A stretch of 37,960 nucleotides of DNA from Desulfurococcaceae archaeon (GTDB taxonomy: Archaea; Thermoproteota; Thermoprotei_A; Sulfolobales; NBVN01), in NCBI GenBank assembly GCA_020833255.1, contig JAJHQR010000008.1, positions 1 through 37,960 on the forward strand. Direction: 5' to 3'. Below, in pieces: positions 24,919-33,125 of the stretch (positions within the stretch are counted from its first letter, which is position 1; each line of letters starts with the position of its first letter). A program made the position numbers and the translations under genes. Below the pieces are notes generated by a model. That model saw only the letters and a program-made list of their open reading frames with translations, did not search any database and was not told the origin of the DNA.

Positions 24919-25344
24919 TTAGAAGTCGCCGCACGTCTCTGAGAATACTACCTTGATTTCGTACTCAGCTCTCTCCACCGAGTCAGCGGCGTGAACGATG
25001 TTCTCCCTTATCGATAGTGCGTAGTCTCCTCTTATAGTGCCTGGGGACGCCTCCCTACCGTCTGTAGACCCTATTAAGTTTCTCACGACCTTAACTGCTT
25101 CATCGCCTTCAACGATCATCGCTATTATAGGTCCGGAACTCATGAACTCGATTAAGTCTTTATAGAATGGCTTACCTTTATGGACGTCGTAGAGTTGCTC
25201 AATGCATTCTATGCTAGGGTATATCATCCTCAAACGAGTTATTTTAAGACCTTTGTTCTCGATTCTTCTTATTACCTCGCCTACCAACCCTCTCCTAACT
25301 CCGTCAGGCTTGACTATCAGTATGGTTCTTTCCAGCAATCTCAA
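24919..25344 (-). CDS. ndk: nucleoside diphosphate kinase
   Basis: NDK transfers the gamma phosphate from ATP to other nucleoside diphosphates through a phosphohistidine. The catalytic histidine is H118 in RENIVHAADS; other landmarks are VKPDGVRRGLVGEVI at about 11-25 and TDGREASPGTIRGDYAL at about 94-110. The 141 residues match the hexameric archaeal enzyme. It probably starts at a TTG that overlaps the L24e stop as TTGA, so it depends on translational coupling; a second TTG two codons later is an alternative. The order S28e-L24e-NDK is conserved in many archaea, and the three share the promoter at 25842-25851. Confidence 0.95.
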   Translation of the reverse strand: MRLLERTILIVKPDGVRRGLVGEVIRRIENKGLKITRLRMIYPSIECIEQLYDVHKGKPFYKDLIEFMSSGPIIAMIVEGDEAVKVVRNLIGSTDGREASPGTIRGDYALSIRENIVHAADSVERAEYEIKVVFSETCGDF

Positions 25345-25535
25345 GCCCTCGAGCCCTTCCTACCCAGGAAATACTTAGACCACGGAATTCTTTTCGGGTC
25401 TCTGCCTAGCTTATAATTCTTAAAACACTTGCTGGAGCAGAAGTGGAGGAGCGTGCCATCATTCTTAACTAGCGTTAGCCCGGTACCGGGAGGTATCTCG
25501 CTACCGCAGAAAGAACACTTATCCACCCTCACCAT
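25341..25535 (-). CDS. rpl24e: large-subunit ribosomal protein L24e
   Basis: L24e is a small zinc-binding protein of the archaeal/eukaryotic 50S/60S subunit. The zinc knuckle is C-x2-C (KCSFCG) near the start and C-x3-C (FCSSKC) about 30 residues later, followed by the basic FKNYKLGRDPKRIPWSK typical of the family. About 64 residues is normal. A TTG at 25541 is in frame, but GGGTGG lies six bases before the ATG at 25535, so MVRVDKC is the better start. It sits six bases after S28e and overlaps NDK by a few bases. Confidence 0.93.
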   Translation of the reverse strand: MVRVDKCSFCGSEIPPGTGLTLVKNDGTLLHFCSSKCFKNYKLGRDPKRIPWSKYFLGRKGSRA

Positions 25536-25546
25536 CAGCAACCACC

Positions 25547-25810
25547 CTACCTTCTGGCAGTAAGCTTCCTAGCCTCCCTCTCAGTCTCCCTCAAAATTAT
25601 TATGTCCCCGACGCGTACGGGGCCCTTCACATTCCTCGTAAGTATCCTGCCCTTATCCCTACCCTCGAGAACTCTAACCCTAACCTGAGTAATTTCCCCA
25701 GTAACGCCTGTGCGACCTATTATCTGAAGTACCTCAGCCGGAAACCCGAACTCCTCAGTAACCTCGGTGGGTTGCTGCGTTATATCGACTTTCTTACCCT
25801 CCTCGCTCAC
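25547..25810 (-). CDS. rps28e: small-subunit ribosomal protein S28e
   Basis: S28e is a beta-barrel protein at the mRNA exit region of the archaeal 30S subunit. The core reads [27 protein letters not shown], then [29 protein letters not shown], ending in the conserved TARR. At 87 residues it has an N-terminal extension ([22 protein letters not shown]) compared with the roughly 65 to 70-residue form; the GTG start has GAGGAGT before it, so the extension is probably real. It is first gene of the S28e-L24e-NDK operon. Confidence 0.94.
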   Translation of the reverse strand: MSEEGKKVDITQQPTEVTEEFGFPAEVLQIIGRTGVTGEITQVRVRVLEGRDKGRILTRNVKGPVRVGDIIILRETEREARKLTARR

Positions 25811-25841
25811 TCCTCAACACCTTAAAGATGATTTGAAACAC

Positions 25842-25851
25842 ACTTATAAGT
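25842..25851 (-). promoter_or_regulatory. palindromic TATA box for the S28e-L24e-NDK operon
   Basis: ACTTATAAGT is a perfect 10-base palindrome centred on the TATA core, 32 to 41 bases before the GTG of S28e. Only minus-strand use is expected, since no plus-strand gene follows. Confidence 0.5.
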
Positions 25852-25897
25852 ATTATTCCCTCGTTACTCGAAAATAACGTAGCTTTCAAAAACGTAG

Positions 25898-25903
25898 AAA
25901 AAA
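25898..25903 (-). terminator. U-run after L7Ae
   Basis: On the minus strand CCTCTTTTTTCTACG gives a six-U run within a pyrimidine stretch, about 32 bases after the L7Ae stop. Such U-runs are the usual intrinsic terminators of archaea, and the next promoter follows shortly downstream. Confidence 0.45.
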
Positions 25904-25934
25904 GAGGTTTTGAGATTCGTGTTTTCAGTTCTTA

Positions 25935-26318
25935 CTAGGCTCCCTTAGCTTTAAGATCTTGATAAGCTTTAGAAAGCTCCTCTATTAATTCCTTAGCCTG
26001 CCCCGGCTCCACTATAGCTACTGCCGCAGCACCTACTTGAAGTCCTGCTTCCTCACCTAATCTCTTCTTGCTGGGGACGTAAACATACGGTATTTTCTTC
26101 TCCTCACACAGCAACGGAAGGTGCATGACTACCTCAGGAGGCTCCACGTCCTCAGCTATTACCACTATCTTGGCTAAGCCTCTCTCAACGGCTTTAGTGG
26201 TCTCGTTAGCCCCCCTCCTAACCTTCCCGCCAGTCTCCCTAGCTTTCTTAACGGCTTCGTACGCTTTCTCAGCTATTTCCGGGGGTGTCTTAAACTTTAT
26301 GTGAACGGGTTTACTCAT
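25935..26318 (-). CDS. rpl7ae: ribosomal protein L7Ae
   Basis: L7Ae binds kink-turns in 23S rRNA and is also a core protein of C/D and H/ACA guide RNPs and of archaeal RNase P. The RNA-binding segment [32 protein letters not shown] (residues about 31-65, split here) and [24 protein letters not shown] are diagnostic. The length of about 127 residues is standard. An ATG at 26324 directly abuts GGAGGGG, leaving no spacer; the second ATG at 26318 gives a six-base spacer and is chosen. It has its own TATA box and a terminator, so it is monocistronic. Confidence 0.95.
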   Translation of the reverse strand: MSKPVHIKFKTPPEIAEKAYEAVKKARETGGKVRRGANETTKAVERGLAKIVVIAEDVEPPEVVMHLPLLCEEKKIPYVYVPSKKRLGEEAGLQVGAAAVAIVEPGQAKELIEELSKAYQDLKAKGA

Positions 26319-26365
26319 CCTCATCCCCTCCGGTCGTCGTACCAGAGATTATAGGGGGCGTAAGA

Positions 26366-26373
26366 CTTATAAG
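26366..26373 (-). promoter_or_regulatory. TATA box for L7Ae
   Basis: cttataag on the minus strand is 48 to 55 bases before the ATG at 26318, predicting transcription start near 26344 and a leader of about 25 bases. I saw no clear kink-turn in this leader that would indicate autoregulation. Confidence 0.45.
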
Positions 26374-26399
26374 CTTTTAATAAAGCGTTAACGCGTTCC

Positions 26400-28181
26400 T
26401 CACTCATGCATGAACACTGCCTCAATAACGTCTTCCTTACTTAATGCTTGCTTACGTATCTTAACGAAGCCGTACCTAACTAACTGCACTTTATCCCCTT
26501 GTCTCAACTCCGTCAACGCCGGCTCACCTAAGCCGCCCACCCTCATCAACTCAAGATCTCTTGGAACCAGTATTCTTAACGCCACGTTACTGCCTGCAGG
26601 AACCCACTGTATTATGGGCATCCTAGCATCCCTCGCTTGCTTTAAGTCTCTACCCATATACTCACCAATTAGAACGCCCTCCCCAACCTCAGCTATCCTC
26701 ACATTACATAACTCCATCAACCTGAAAGCACCTATCCTCACAACCTCGTTTAAGTCGCTACGATCTATAAACACTCGTAAAGTACCTGAAGAAACGTCGA
26801 GAGATACCTCCCTACTACCCAAAGACGAGTTCTCAGGATGGTTAGATAAGACCACCCTATCAGGGCCCGGGTAATTAAGAACCCTCAGCTCCACAGGATT
26901 GAAAACCGCCATCAACCTCTTAGTATCCCTGTCTATGAGTTTCCTGTTTAAAGCAGCTATGTTATCCCAGCTTATGGAAGCATCACTCAACTTAACGCCC
27001 ACGTCCAAGATTATCTCACGTATGGTCTGAGCTTCAATACCTCTATTCCTTAACGAAGCTATCGTGCCGAACCTGATGTCTGAAGGCCCCTCGAACTCCC
27101 CCGGCCTACTAGATATTAATTCCTTTATCTTAGACTTACTTAAGATGAGCCCCTCTAGGTTGAGCCTACCTAAGTTCAGCACGACAGGGTATACCCAGCC
27201 GAGGTGTTGGTACACGTATCTCTGCTTAACAGTATTAAGTGAGTGCTCCCTACCCCTAAGTATGTGGGTAACCCCCATTAAGTGGTCGTCAACCCCGGCC
27301 GCGAAGTTATACGTAGGCCAGACAACATACTTAGAACCCACCACGGGGTGTGGGTGTTTGTCAGTGTCTATGATCCTGAAAGCAACCCAATCAATCACGG
27401 AGAAATCCGGGTGATTTAAGTCTGTCTTTATCCTTAGTACGGCCTCGCCCTCACCGAAGAAGCCTGACCTCATCTTATCGAAAAGCTCTAGGTTCTTCTC
27501 CGGATCCACATCTCTGTGCGGGCACGCCGCACGCCTCGACCTAAACTCCCTGAAAACTTTCTGAGTGCATAAGTCGACGTACGCGGCACCCCTACTCAAG
27601 AGCTCTCCAGCGATCTCGTAATATAGCTCCATCCTCAGAGACTGGACGTATTCCTCCCCCCACTCAACACCCAGCCACCTTAAGTCCTCCCTGATCTGAC
27701 GATAAGCTTCCGGGATAGGCGTCTTTATCCTAGGATCCGTGTCCTCAAAACGCAGTATCATGACACCATCATACATCCTCGCGTACTCGTAACTCAGTAT
27801 GGCGGGCCTGGCGTTCCCTAAGTGTATGTAGAAGTCCGGGTTTGGCGCAAACCTAGTCTTAACAATTTTATACCGATCTACTTGAGGGAGTGGTGGCAAC
27901 CTCTTTTTCTCTTCTTTTTCCTTCCTCTGCTCCAGCAACTCAGGAAACTCACTAATCAAGAGCTTCTTCTGCTCCTCAAAACTCAGCGAATTAACTTCCT
28001 TAACGACTTGAGAGACGTACCTAGCTAAATCCTTAGCTAAAGGCTTCAGCTCAGGATGCTCCCCCAGAACAGCACTTATGACAGGTCCTTCTACAGCTTT
28101 CCCACCATGCTCGTAAGCATTCTTGAGAGCCAGCCCCCTAACCAGCCTCTGAATCTCTGAAGGTATACGTTCCTCACTCAC
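26400..28181 (-). CDS. gltX: glutamyl-tRNA synthetase, archaeal type
   Basis: This class I enzyme charges tRNA-Glu. An N-terminal helical extension of about 100 residues precedes the catalytic core, as in archaeal/eukaryotic GluRS. The HIGH-type motif is PNPDFYIHLGNARPA at about 113-127, KMSKS appears as LSKSKIKE, and RGREHSLNTVKQRYVYQHLGW lies between them. The C-terminal part is the all-beta anticodon domain of GlnRS-like type (EVSLDVSSGTLRVFIDR). About 593 residues is within range. GTG codons at 28190, 28187 and 28181 are all in frame; GGGAGG is best spaced for 28181. Its start overlaps the end of the DUF2118-like gene, and it is the last gene of the isoprenoid run. Confidence 0.95.
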   Translation of the reverse strand: MSEERIPSEIQRLVRGLALKNAYEHGGKAVEGPVISAVLGEHPELKPLAKDLARYVSQVVKEVNSLSFEEQKKLLISEFPELLEQRKEKEEKKRLPPLPQVDRYKIVKTRFAPNPDFYIHLGNARPAILSYEYARMYDGVMILRFEDTDPRIKTPIPEAYRQIREDLRWLGVEWGEEYVQSLRMELYYEIAGELLSRGAAYVDLCTQKVFREFRSRRAACPHRDVDPEKNLELFDKMRSGFFGEGEAVLRIKTDLNHPDFSVIDWVAFRIIDTDKHPHPVVGSKYVVWPTYNFAAGVDDHLMGVTHILRGREHSLNTVKQRYVYQHLGWVYPVVLNLGRLNLEGLILSKSKIKELISSRPGEFEGPSDIRFGTIASLRNRGIEAQTIREIILDVGVKLSDASISWDNIAALNRKLIDRDTKRLMAVFNPVELRVLNYPGPDRVVLSNHPENSSLGSREVSLDVSSGTLRVFIDRSDLNEVVRIGAFRLMELCNVRIAEVGEGVLIGEYMGRDLKQARDARMPIIQWVPAGSNVALRILVPRDLELMRVGGLGEPALTELRQGDKVQLVRYGFVKIRKQALSKEDVIEAVFMHE

Positions 28182-28608
28182 TACCACCACCTCCCTTCTT
28201 AATAAAAACTAAGATTTTAGAAGGCCTTGATGTAGGTACCTCATAAACTAGCACCACGAAACCCTCAACGTCGGACCTCAAGCTCCGTACCTCCCTCTTA
28301 CCAGTTATGACATACCCTAACTTATCGCCACGCTTGACGCGATCCCCCTCCTTAACGCTTACGAAGACCTCACTACCGCTCAGCTCCGTGACCACTAACT
28401 CATCGCTTGAGCTAACCTCAACGCACTTACCCGTAACTTCATCGCAGACCGAGATATCGGGTCTCTGCTGAGACAGCAAAACATTAACTAACTCGTGGCA
28501 CTGAACACTCTTAACGACATCGTTTGTTTTAGTGTAGCATTTGGGCTGGCTATACGATGTTGGAGGGTCTAGGAAACTCTTACGTCCCTCTTCAGGACTC
28601 AGGCTCAT
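28174..28608 (-). CDS. DUF2118-like protein, lipoyl/biotinyl-type fold
   Basis: The C-terminal 80 residues resemble the small beta barrel of biotinyl/lipoyl domains: FVSVKEGDRVKRGDKLGYVITGKREVRSLRSDVEGFVVLVYE, including the turn GDxVKRGDKLG. The usual modified lysine in an M-K-x motif is absent; the equivalent hairpin reads ITGKREVRS. This matches what I know of the crenarchaeal DUF2118 family, of unknown function. The N-terminal 55 residues contain three or four cysteines (KCYTK, VQCHE, SVCDE, GKCVE). The ATG follows directly on the GGPP synthase stop (TAAATG), and the stop overlaps the GluRS start, so it is co-translated with both. Confidence 0.6.
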   Translation of the reverse strand: MSLSPEEGRKSFLDPPTSYSQPKCYTKTNDVVKSVQCHELVNVLLSQQRPDISVCDEVTGKCVEVSSSDELVVTELSGSEVFVSVKEGDRVKRGDKLGYVITGKREVRSLRSDVEGFVVLVYEVPTSRPSKILVFIKKGGGGSE

Positions 28609-29616
28609 TTAGTAATTCCTCGCGGTAACGAACATCGCTAAATCTCGCAGTAAGTCTTTAGCTTCTTGATCAACAGGCTTCACCCTACCTAGCGCTTCAA
28701 GACCTTCCTCAAGATATTTATCAGCTAAGCTATCAGCGAATTCCACCGCCCCGGTAGACTTAATGAGCTCGGCTAAACTACTGAGTTCCTCAACACTCGC
28801 GTCCCTCCTACCCAGAGTGCTCATCAGCTTCCTCCTACCCTCAGGCCCTAACCTGCTTAAGGCGTGAATAACTAAGATCGTCTTCTTCCCCTCCCTCAAA
28901 TCACTGTAAACGGGCTTCCCTAAAACAGATTCGTCAGCAACTAAACCGAGCACGTCATCCCTTATCTGGAAAGCTATCCCAACACCCTCAGCAAACTTCT
29001 CTAAGTTAGCGATCTCGTTTTGAGGAGCGCCTGCCAGGAGAGCCCCGATAACTAAGCTTGACTTGAAGAGAGCCGCCGTCTTCTTGTAGACCATGCTCAG
29101 ATACTCATCAAGCGTGACGTCCCACCTACGCTCAAACTCCATGTCTAACGCCTGACCCTCCGCGACTGTGACGGCAGCCCAGGCAAGCTCCCTAAACGCG
29201 TTAACTAACCTGTCAGCACTCACCAACCCTGAAAGCCTCCCTAAAGCCTCGAAAGCCTTAGCGAAAAGTAAGTCGCCGGCAAGTATCGCCATATCCTCAC
29301 CGTAGATAGTGTGGACCGTCGGGACCCCCCTGCGGAACGCGTCTTTATCCATTATGTCGTCATGAACTAACGTGAAGTTATGCAAGATCTCGACCGAAGC
29401 CCCCGCGAGAATCCCTATACGTTCTTCAAGACCGAACATCCGAGCGCTCAAGACGAGAGCTAAAGGTCTTAACCTCTTACCGCCGGCCTTAATTAGGTGG
29501 TATGAAGCCTCGTAAAGTTCCTGAGGCCTCCCCCTAACCACCTCGTTAATCACCTTATCTACCTCGGAAGCTACGTGCTTGGCGTAGCTCATCAACTTAC
29601 TGAAGTCTTTACTCAC
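28609..29616 (-). CDS. idsA: geranylgeranyl diphosphate synthase
   Basis: This trans-prenyltransferase extends DMAPP/FPP with IPP to give the C20 chain of archaeal ether lipids. The first Asp-rich motif is DDIMD at about 86-90 and the second DDVLG at about 220-224, with GGKRLRP near 45-51 and EGQALDMEFE near 153-162. The residue five places before the first motif is Phe (FTLVHDD), the position known to limit product length to C20 in Sulfolobus GGPP synthase. A GTG at 29625 is in frame, but GGGTG lies before the GTG at 29616 (MSKDFSK), which is chosen. About 335 residues is normal. It is downstream of the IPP isomerase with a possible extra promoter at 29651-29658. Confidence 0.92.
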   Translation of the reverse strand: MSKDFSKLMSYAKHVASEVDKVINEVVRGRPQELYEASYHLIKAGGKRLRPLALVLSARMFGLEERIGILAGASVEILHNFTLVHDDIMDKDAFRRGVPTVHTIYGEDMAILAGDLLFAKAFEALGRLSGLVSADRLVNAFRELAWAAVTVAEGQALDMEFERRWDVTLDEYLSMVYKKTAALFKSSLVIGALLAGAPQNEIANLEKFAEGVGIAFQIRDDVLGLVADESVLGKPVYSDLREGKKTILVIHALSRLGPEGRRKLMSTLGRRDASVEELSSLAELIKSTGAVEFADSLADKYLEEGLEALGRVKPVDQEAKDLLRDLAMFVTARNY

Positions 29617-29650
29617 CCAACACACCCTAAGTCATAGAGTAAAACCTAAG

Positions 29651-29658
29651 AATTTAAA
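29651..29658 (-). promoter_or_regulatory. possible internal TATA box before GGPP synthase
   Basis: tttaaatt on the minus strand overlaps the end of the IPP isomerase gene and lies about 39 bases before the GTG at 29616. It would allow GGPP synthase and the following genes to be transcribed separately. Confidence 0.35.
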
Positions 29659-30727
29659 CGGAAAACCCTCTGCACGCGAGCCATTCTCTTAAAATAGACG
29701 TGATTACGACGGGCTTACGTCTCAACTCGTTAAGGTCTTTACTCCCGGTCAACGCTACTAAAGCTTTAATACCGTGAATAAACGCTTGCAGAAACTCTTC
29801 TAGGTAGCCACCGTAGTAAGCCCTGAGAACAGGGGCCGCAAGACCTACTAAGTCAGCCCCAATCCTTAACGCCTTAACAGCGTCGACTGAGGATCTGATA
29901 CCTCCTGAACCGATGATCACGGATTCGGGGGCAGCTCTCCTAGCTTCTATTATTGAAGCGGCTGTAGGAATCCCCCAGTCAGCCACGTTCTCAGCGATTA
30001 ACTCCTTAAGTTTATCGTTTTTCTTCCGCGCCCTATACTTCTCCACGAGTACCCAATTAGTTCCCCCAGCTCCGGCCACGTCAAATATCTTGACCCCGGC
30101 CTCACTCAATTCTTTAACGACTTCGTATGAAAGACCCTGACCCACCTCCTTAATCATTAAGGGTGTGGAGAACTCTCTGGTATAGAGTCGTACCTTAGAC
30201 ATTAAGCCGCTGAAGTCAGGTGTTCCCTCAGGTTGAGCGACTTCCTGAGTTAGGTTTAAGTGGACGGCTAGGGCGTCAGCGTTTATCATCTCTATCAACT
30301 TACTTATCTTATCCAGGTCATATCTCACGAACTCGTGCGCCCCTATATTACCAATTACCGGGACGTTCTTGGCGTACTCTCTAACTATCCTGAAGGTCTG
30401 CTCAACCCCCGGATCCTCGACGGCAGCTCTCTGACTACCCACCCCTAAAGCAATCCCGAATTTCTCCGCGGCTTCCGCGAGCTTACCGTTTATTTCCTCA
30501 GTGCCTGGAGCTCCCCCCGTCATACCAGTGATTATTAGGGGGGCTTTCAGGACTTTCTTAAGGAATGAAGTCTCTATATTGACTATACTCAGCGGTATCT
30601 CGGAAGAGGCTTGATGAACTAAAAACACGTACTCAAACCACGTGGTGTTAGGGCCTTCCACCCTCTCCTTCAGAACCACGTCCACGTGTTCCAGCTTCCT
30701 TAAACGTGACTCGTTGTTTAAACCCAT
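29654..30727 (-). CDS. fni: isopentenyl-diphosphate delta-isomerase, type 2 (FMN)
   Basis: The FMN- and NADPH-dependent enzyme interconverts IPP and DMAPP. Landmarks of the TIM-barrel fold are TGMTGG near residues 67-72, GVGSQRAA near 97-104, HLNLTQE near 155-161, the flavin-binding FDVAGAGGTNW and IGSGGIRSS, and the late VGLAAPVL. 357 residues matches the family. ATG at 30727 overlaps the IPK stop by 10 bases. Together with IPK and GGPP synthase it converts isopentenyl phosphate to the membrane-lipid precursor GGPP. Confidence 0.95.
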   Translation of the reverse strand: MGLNNESRLRKLEHVDVVLKERVEGPNTTWFEYVFLVHQASSEIPLSIVNIETSFLKKVLKAPLIITGMTGGAPGTEEINGKLAEAAEKFGIALGVGSQRAAVEDPGVEQTFRIVREYAKNVPVIGNIGAHEFVRYDLDKISKLIEMINADALAVHLNLTQEVAQPEGTPDFSGLMSKVRLYTREFSTPLMIKEVGQGLSYEVVKELSEAGVKIFDVAGAGGTNWVLVEKYRARKKNDKLKELIAENVADWGIPTAASIIEARRAAPESVIIGSGGIRSSVDAVKALRIGADLVGLAAPVLRAYYGGYLEEFLQAFIHGIKALVALTGSKDLNELRRKPVVITSILREWLACRGFSV

Positions 30728-31488
30728 AAAACAGACCCTACTACATTCTTTCCTTTAAGAGCGTTTAATAAGTTATTCGGTATGAAGCCGTTGACTACGT
30801 AGATTGTCACATCCCTAACATCTAAAAGTAGAGACTTTCTTAGCTTACTGAACATCCCTCCAGTAACGTCGGGAACCTCCCAGAAGCTAGCTTCCTTCAA
30901 CGCGTCACTTAACCGCATATTACTTAAAACTCGCGCGTCCTTATAGAGCTTAGGGTCCTTGTCGTACACGCCGTCAACGTCGGTAACGAAGATTACTTTC
31001 CTCAAGCTTAAAGACTTAGTCAGGTACCACACGATATCATCGCCTGAGAGGACTTTAGGTTCCTTGCCTGAGAGAACGACGTCGCCGTAAAGAACCGGAA
31101 CCACGCCTGAATTCATGAGCCTCCTCACAACACTAAAATCGCATTCCCCGAAACCTACCCCCCAACATATTGATCTAGGCGGTATTCTGACCGCCGGTAT
31201 CTCAGAAGCTAACAGAGCTTCAGTTACTAGGTGGTTAAGGAAGTCCATGTAAAAAGCTACCCTAGCAAAACACTGGGTATTCACGTAACCTATCTCCTCA
31301 ACACATTCCCTCACTAACGAGTGACCGAAAGAACCGCCGCCGTGAACTAGCACGACCCCATGATCACCGCCTCCACGCAGGAACTCAGATATCTCGTCAG
31401 CAAGCCTCGACATAACGTCTGAACGTGTTGAGAAAGGCTCGCTTTTCCTCGTTATGACAGAGCCTCCCAGCTTAATCACTACACTCAC
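30718..31488 (-). CDS. ipk: isopentenyl phosphate kinase
   Basis: IPK phosphorylates isopentenyl phosphate to IPP in the archaeal mevalonate pathways. It is an amino-acid-kinase-fold protein: VVIKLGGSVITRK at residues 3-15 (phosphate-binding Lys and Gly loop), HGGGSFGHSLVRE near 50-62 with the catalytic His, FVTDVDGVYDKDPK near 157-170 and DVTGGMFSKLRK near 197-208. 256 residues is typical. GTG start overlaps the stop of the upstream gene as GTGA. It is immediately followed by the IPP isomerase. Confidence 0.95.
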   Translation of the reverse strand: MSVVIKLGGSVITRKSEPFSTRSDVMSRLADEISEFLRGGGDHGVVLVHGGGSFGHSLVRECVEEIGYVNTQCFARVAFYMDFLNHLVTEALLASEIPAVRIPPRSICWGVGFGECDFSVVRRLMNSGVVPVLYGDVVLSGKEPKVLSGDDIVWYLTKSLSLRKVIFVTDVDGVYDKDPKLYKDARVLSNMRLSDALKEASFWEVPDVTGGMFSKLRKSLLLDVRDVTIYVVNGFIPNNLLNALKGKNVVGSVLWV

Positions 31489-32234
31489 TTAATAATCACC
31501 TCAGCGCTGAAAGCCTTGTCGAGATCCGGGAATATAATCACTAAACCCTCCCTCTGAGGTGGTGCGACACCGTATAGTGCATACCATAAAGCGTTATACA
31601 GTCTTAAGAGCCCCTTTAATTCCCCTGCTTCCCTCAAGTTACTGAAGATATTTATTATTACGCTACCCACTAAGTGGGTTAAGTGGTCAGCGAACGGCAG
31701 ATTATCGAGAGGGTGGAGCTCCACCTCAGAAACACCGGTTATTTCAGCTATCAACGCTTTATCGAGTTCCACGTACTCCTCACCGAGCCTCCATATATAG
31801 GGTTTCCCAACCAAGTCAGCGAGCCTCATGCCGAGAACGCTGTGCGGGAGACCTATTTTAGAGTCTATTCTCCAAGCAGCTTCAATCACGTCTCTGTCTA
31901 GCTTACCGCCCAGCAACTCAAGGATTGTGTTAGTAGCGTGTACGTACGTATACTCCCTTAAGGAATTCTCTGAAGCCCTCACCCTCAACTTCAAGAAGAA
32001 CTCCATACCTAATTCCGAGGAAAGAGACTTAATGAATTCCCAGATCTTACCCTCAACAAGCCGTGGGTCAACAGAACCGGAGACCGTGATTTCTGAGGCG
32101 CTTTCCGTCATCTCAGCGCTTGTGTGTATTTCGTACGTTGTCGGGAAAAATATTATTGGGTTATGCCTCTTAGGTATGGGTATATGGAATAACGGGGCCC
32201 ACACGCAGCTACTCCTAGCAAGCATCACCTCCAC
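31485..32234 (-). CDS. hypothetical protein, possible degenerate GHMP-fold protein, in the mevalonate kinase slot
   Basis: I do not recognise a confident family. In other Crenarchaeota the position between MEMO1 and IPK often holds mevalonate kinase. The N-terminal layout (LARSSCVWAPLFHIP, a strand-rich stretch ITVSGSVDP, then FLKLRVRAS) is loosely like a GHMP kinase, but the Gly/Ser-rich ATP loop (PxxxGLGSSA) and the late GAGGGG motif are not present; the equivalent region reads ASENSLREYTYVHATNTIL. The C-terminal half is helical (HLVGSVIINIFSNLREAG). At 249 residues it is shorter than mevalonate kinases (about 310). GTG start behind GGAGG. Catalytic activity as a kinase is doubtful; a structural or regulatory role or a different fold remains possible. 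Confidence 0.5.
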   Translation of the reverse strand: MEVMLARSSCVWAPLFHIPIPKRHNPIIFFPTTYEIHTSAEMTESASEITVSGSVDPRLVEGKIWEFIKSLSSELGMEFFLKLRVRASENSLREYTYVHATNTILELLGGKLDRDVIEAAWRIDSKIGLPHSVLGMRLADLVGKPYIWRLGEEYVELDKALIAEITGVSEVELHPLDNLPFADHLTHLVGSVIINIFSNLREAGELKGLLRLYNALWYALYGVAPPQREGLVIIFPDLDKAFSAEVIIK

Positions 32235-32273
32235 ACAACCTCCGAGATCCTTGGTTAGTGAAAAACGCGTGTA

Positions 32274-33125
32274 TTACTTGAGAATCCTGACGGCTGAGTA
32301 ACCAACGACTAACGACTTATCGCCTGACACATCCCCTGAGGTCCCGTATTTCAGGACTTCAGCCCCTGAAGAACCGCTTAACTTAGCGTAGTAAAGCAGA
32401 GTCATTACGGGGGCTACACCACACATCGATATGTTCTTTCTTAAAACTACGTCAAACAATCCTACGGGATCTAATGATTTTATCTTGTCTAAGACTATCT
32501 TGTCTTTCTCAACCGCTCTCTCATGAGGCTCGTAATGGGTTAAATCAGTTGAAGCTATGACTACCACGTCTCTCCCAAGCTTTGAGGAAGCTTTAAAAAT
32601 GGAAGCGGCTAAGTCCTCCGAGATTTCGGGGACTTGATACATGATTGCTATAGGGACTATGCTCACGTCTTTGAAGAGATACTGTAAGAAAGGTATTTGA
32701 ACCTCGATTGAGTGTTCCTCGTAGTGTGCTAGCTTGTCCGGCCTGGCGTACCGCGAGTTACTTATTATTTCCTTAGCTAGGTCTACGTCGACATTAGCGC
32801 GTCCCAACGGGGTTTCCCAAGCCCCCTCACTCCACACCGAGACCGCTTCCCCGGCGCCCGTGTGGTTAGGCCCGAGTAACACAAACACCTCCGGTTTTCC
32901 CTCGGAAGCTAGCCTCGCGTAAGAATGTGCTGCTATAGGACCGCTGTAAATATATCCTGCGTGAGGCACCACGAAACCTATGCTCTCCTTATTCCTCACT
33001 TCCGAGACTCGGGGGATGTGTCCTGGACCGAGCTTATGTGTGAAAGCCCACTCAATCTGCTTAATTAAGGATTCTCTCCTTCCCTCATAAAAATAACCAG
33101 CTACGGCCGGCCTCCTCACACTCAT
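32274..33125 (-). CDS. MEMO1 family protein
   Basis: MEMO1 proteins resemble extradiol dioxygenases. The three putative metal ligands are present: H55 in VPHAGYIYSG, H88 in LGPNHTG and C235 in ISMCGVAPV, corresponding to the His/His/Cys iron site reported for human MEMO1. The segment VIASTDLTHYEPHERA is also diagnostic. 283 residues is normal. The ATG overlaps the S2 stop as ATGA. The neighbourhood S2-MEMO1-(mevalonate kinase)-IPK is widespread in archaea. The cellular role in archaea is not known to me. Confidence 0.93.
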   Translation of the reverse strand: MSVRRPAVAGYFYEGRRESLIKQIEWAFTHKLGPGHIPRVSEVRNKESIGFVVPHAGYIYSGPIAAHSYARLASEGKPEVFVLLGPNHTGAGEAVSVWSEGAWETPLGRANVDVDLAKEIISNSRYARPDKLAHYEEHSIEVQIPFLQYLFKDVSIVPIAIMYQVPEISEDLAASIFKASSKLGRDVVVIASTDLTHYEPHERAVEKDKIVLDKIKSLDPVGLFDVVLRKNISMCGVAPVMTLLYYAKLSGSSGAEVLKYGTSGDVSGDKSLVVGYSAVRILK

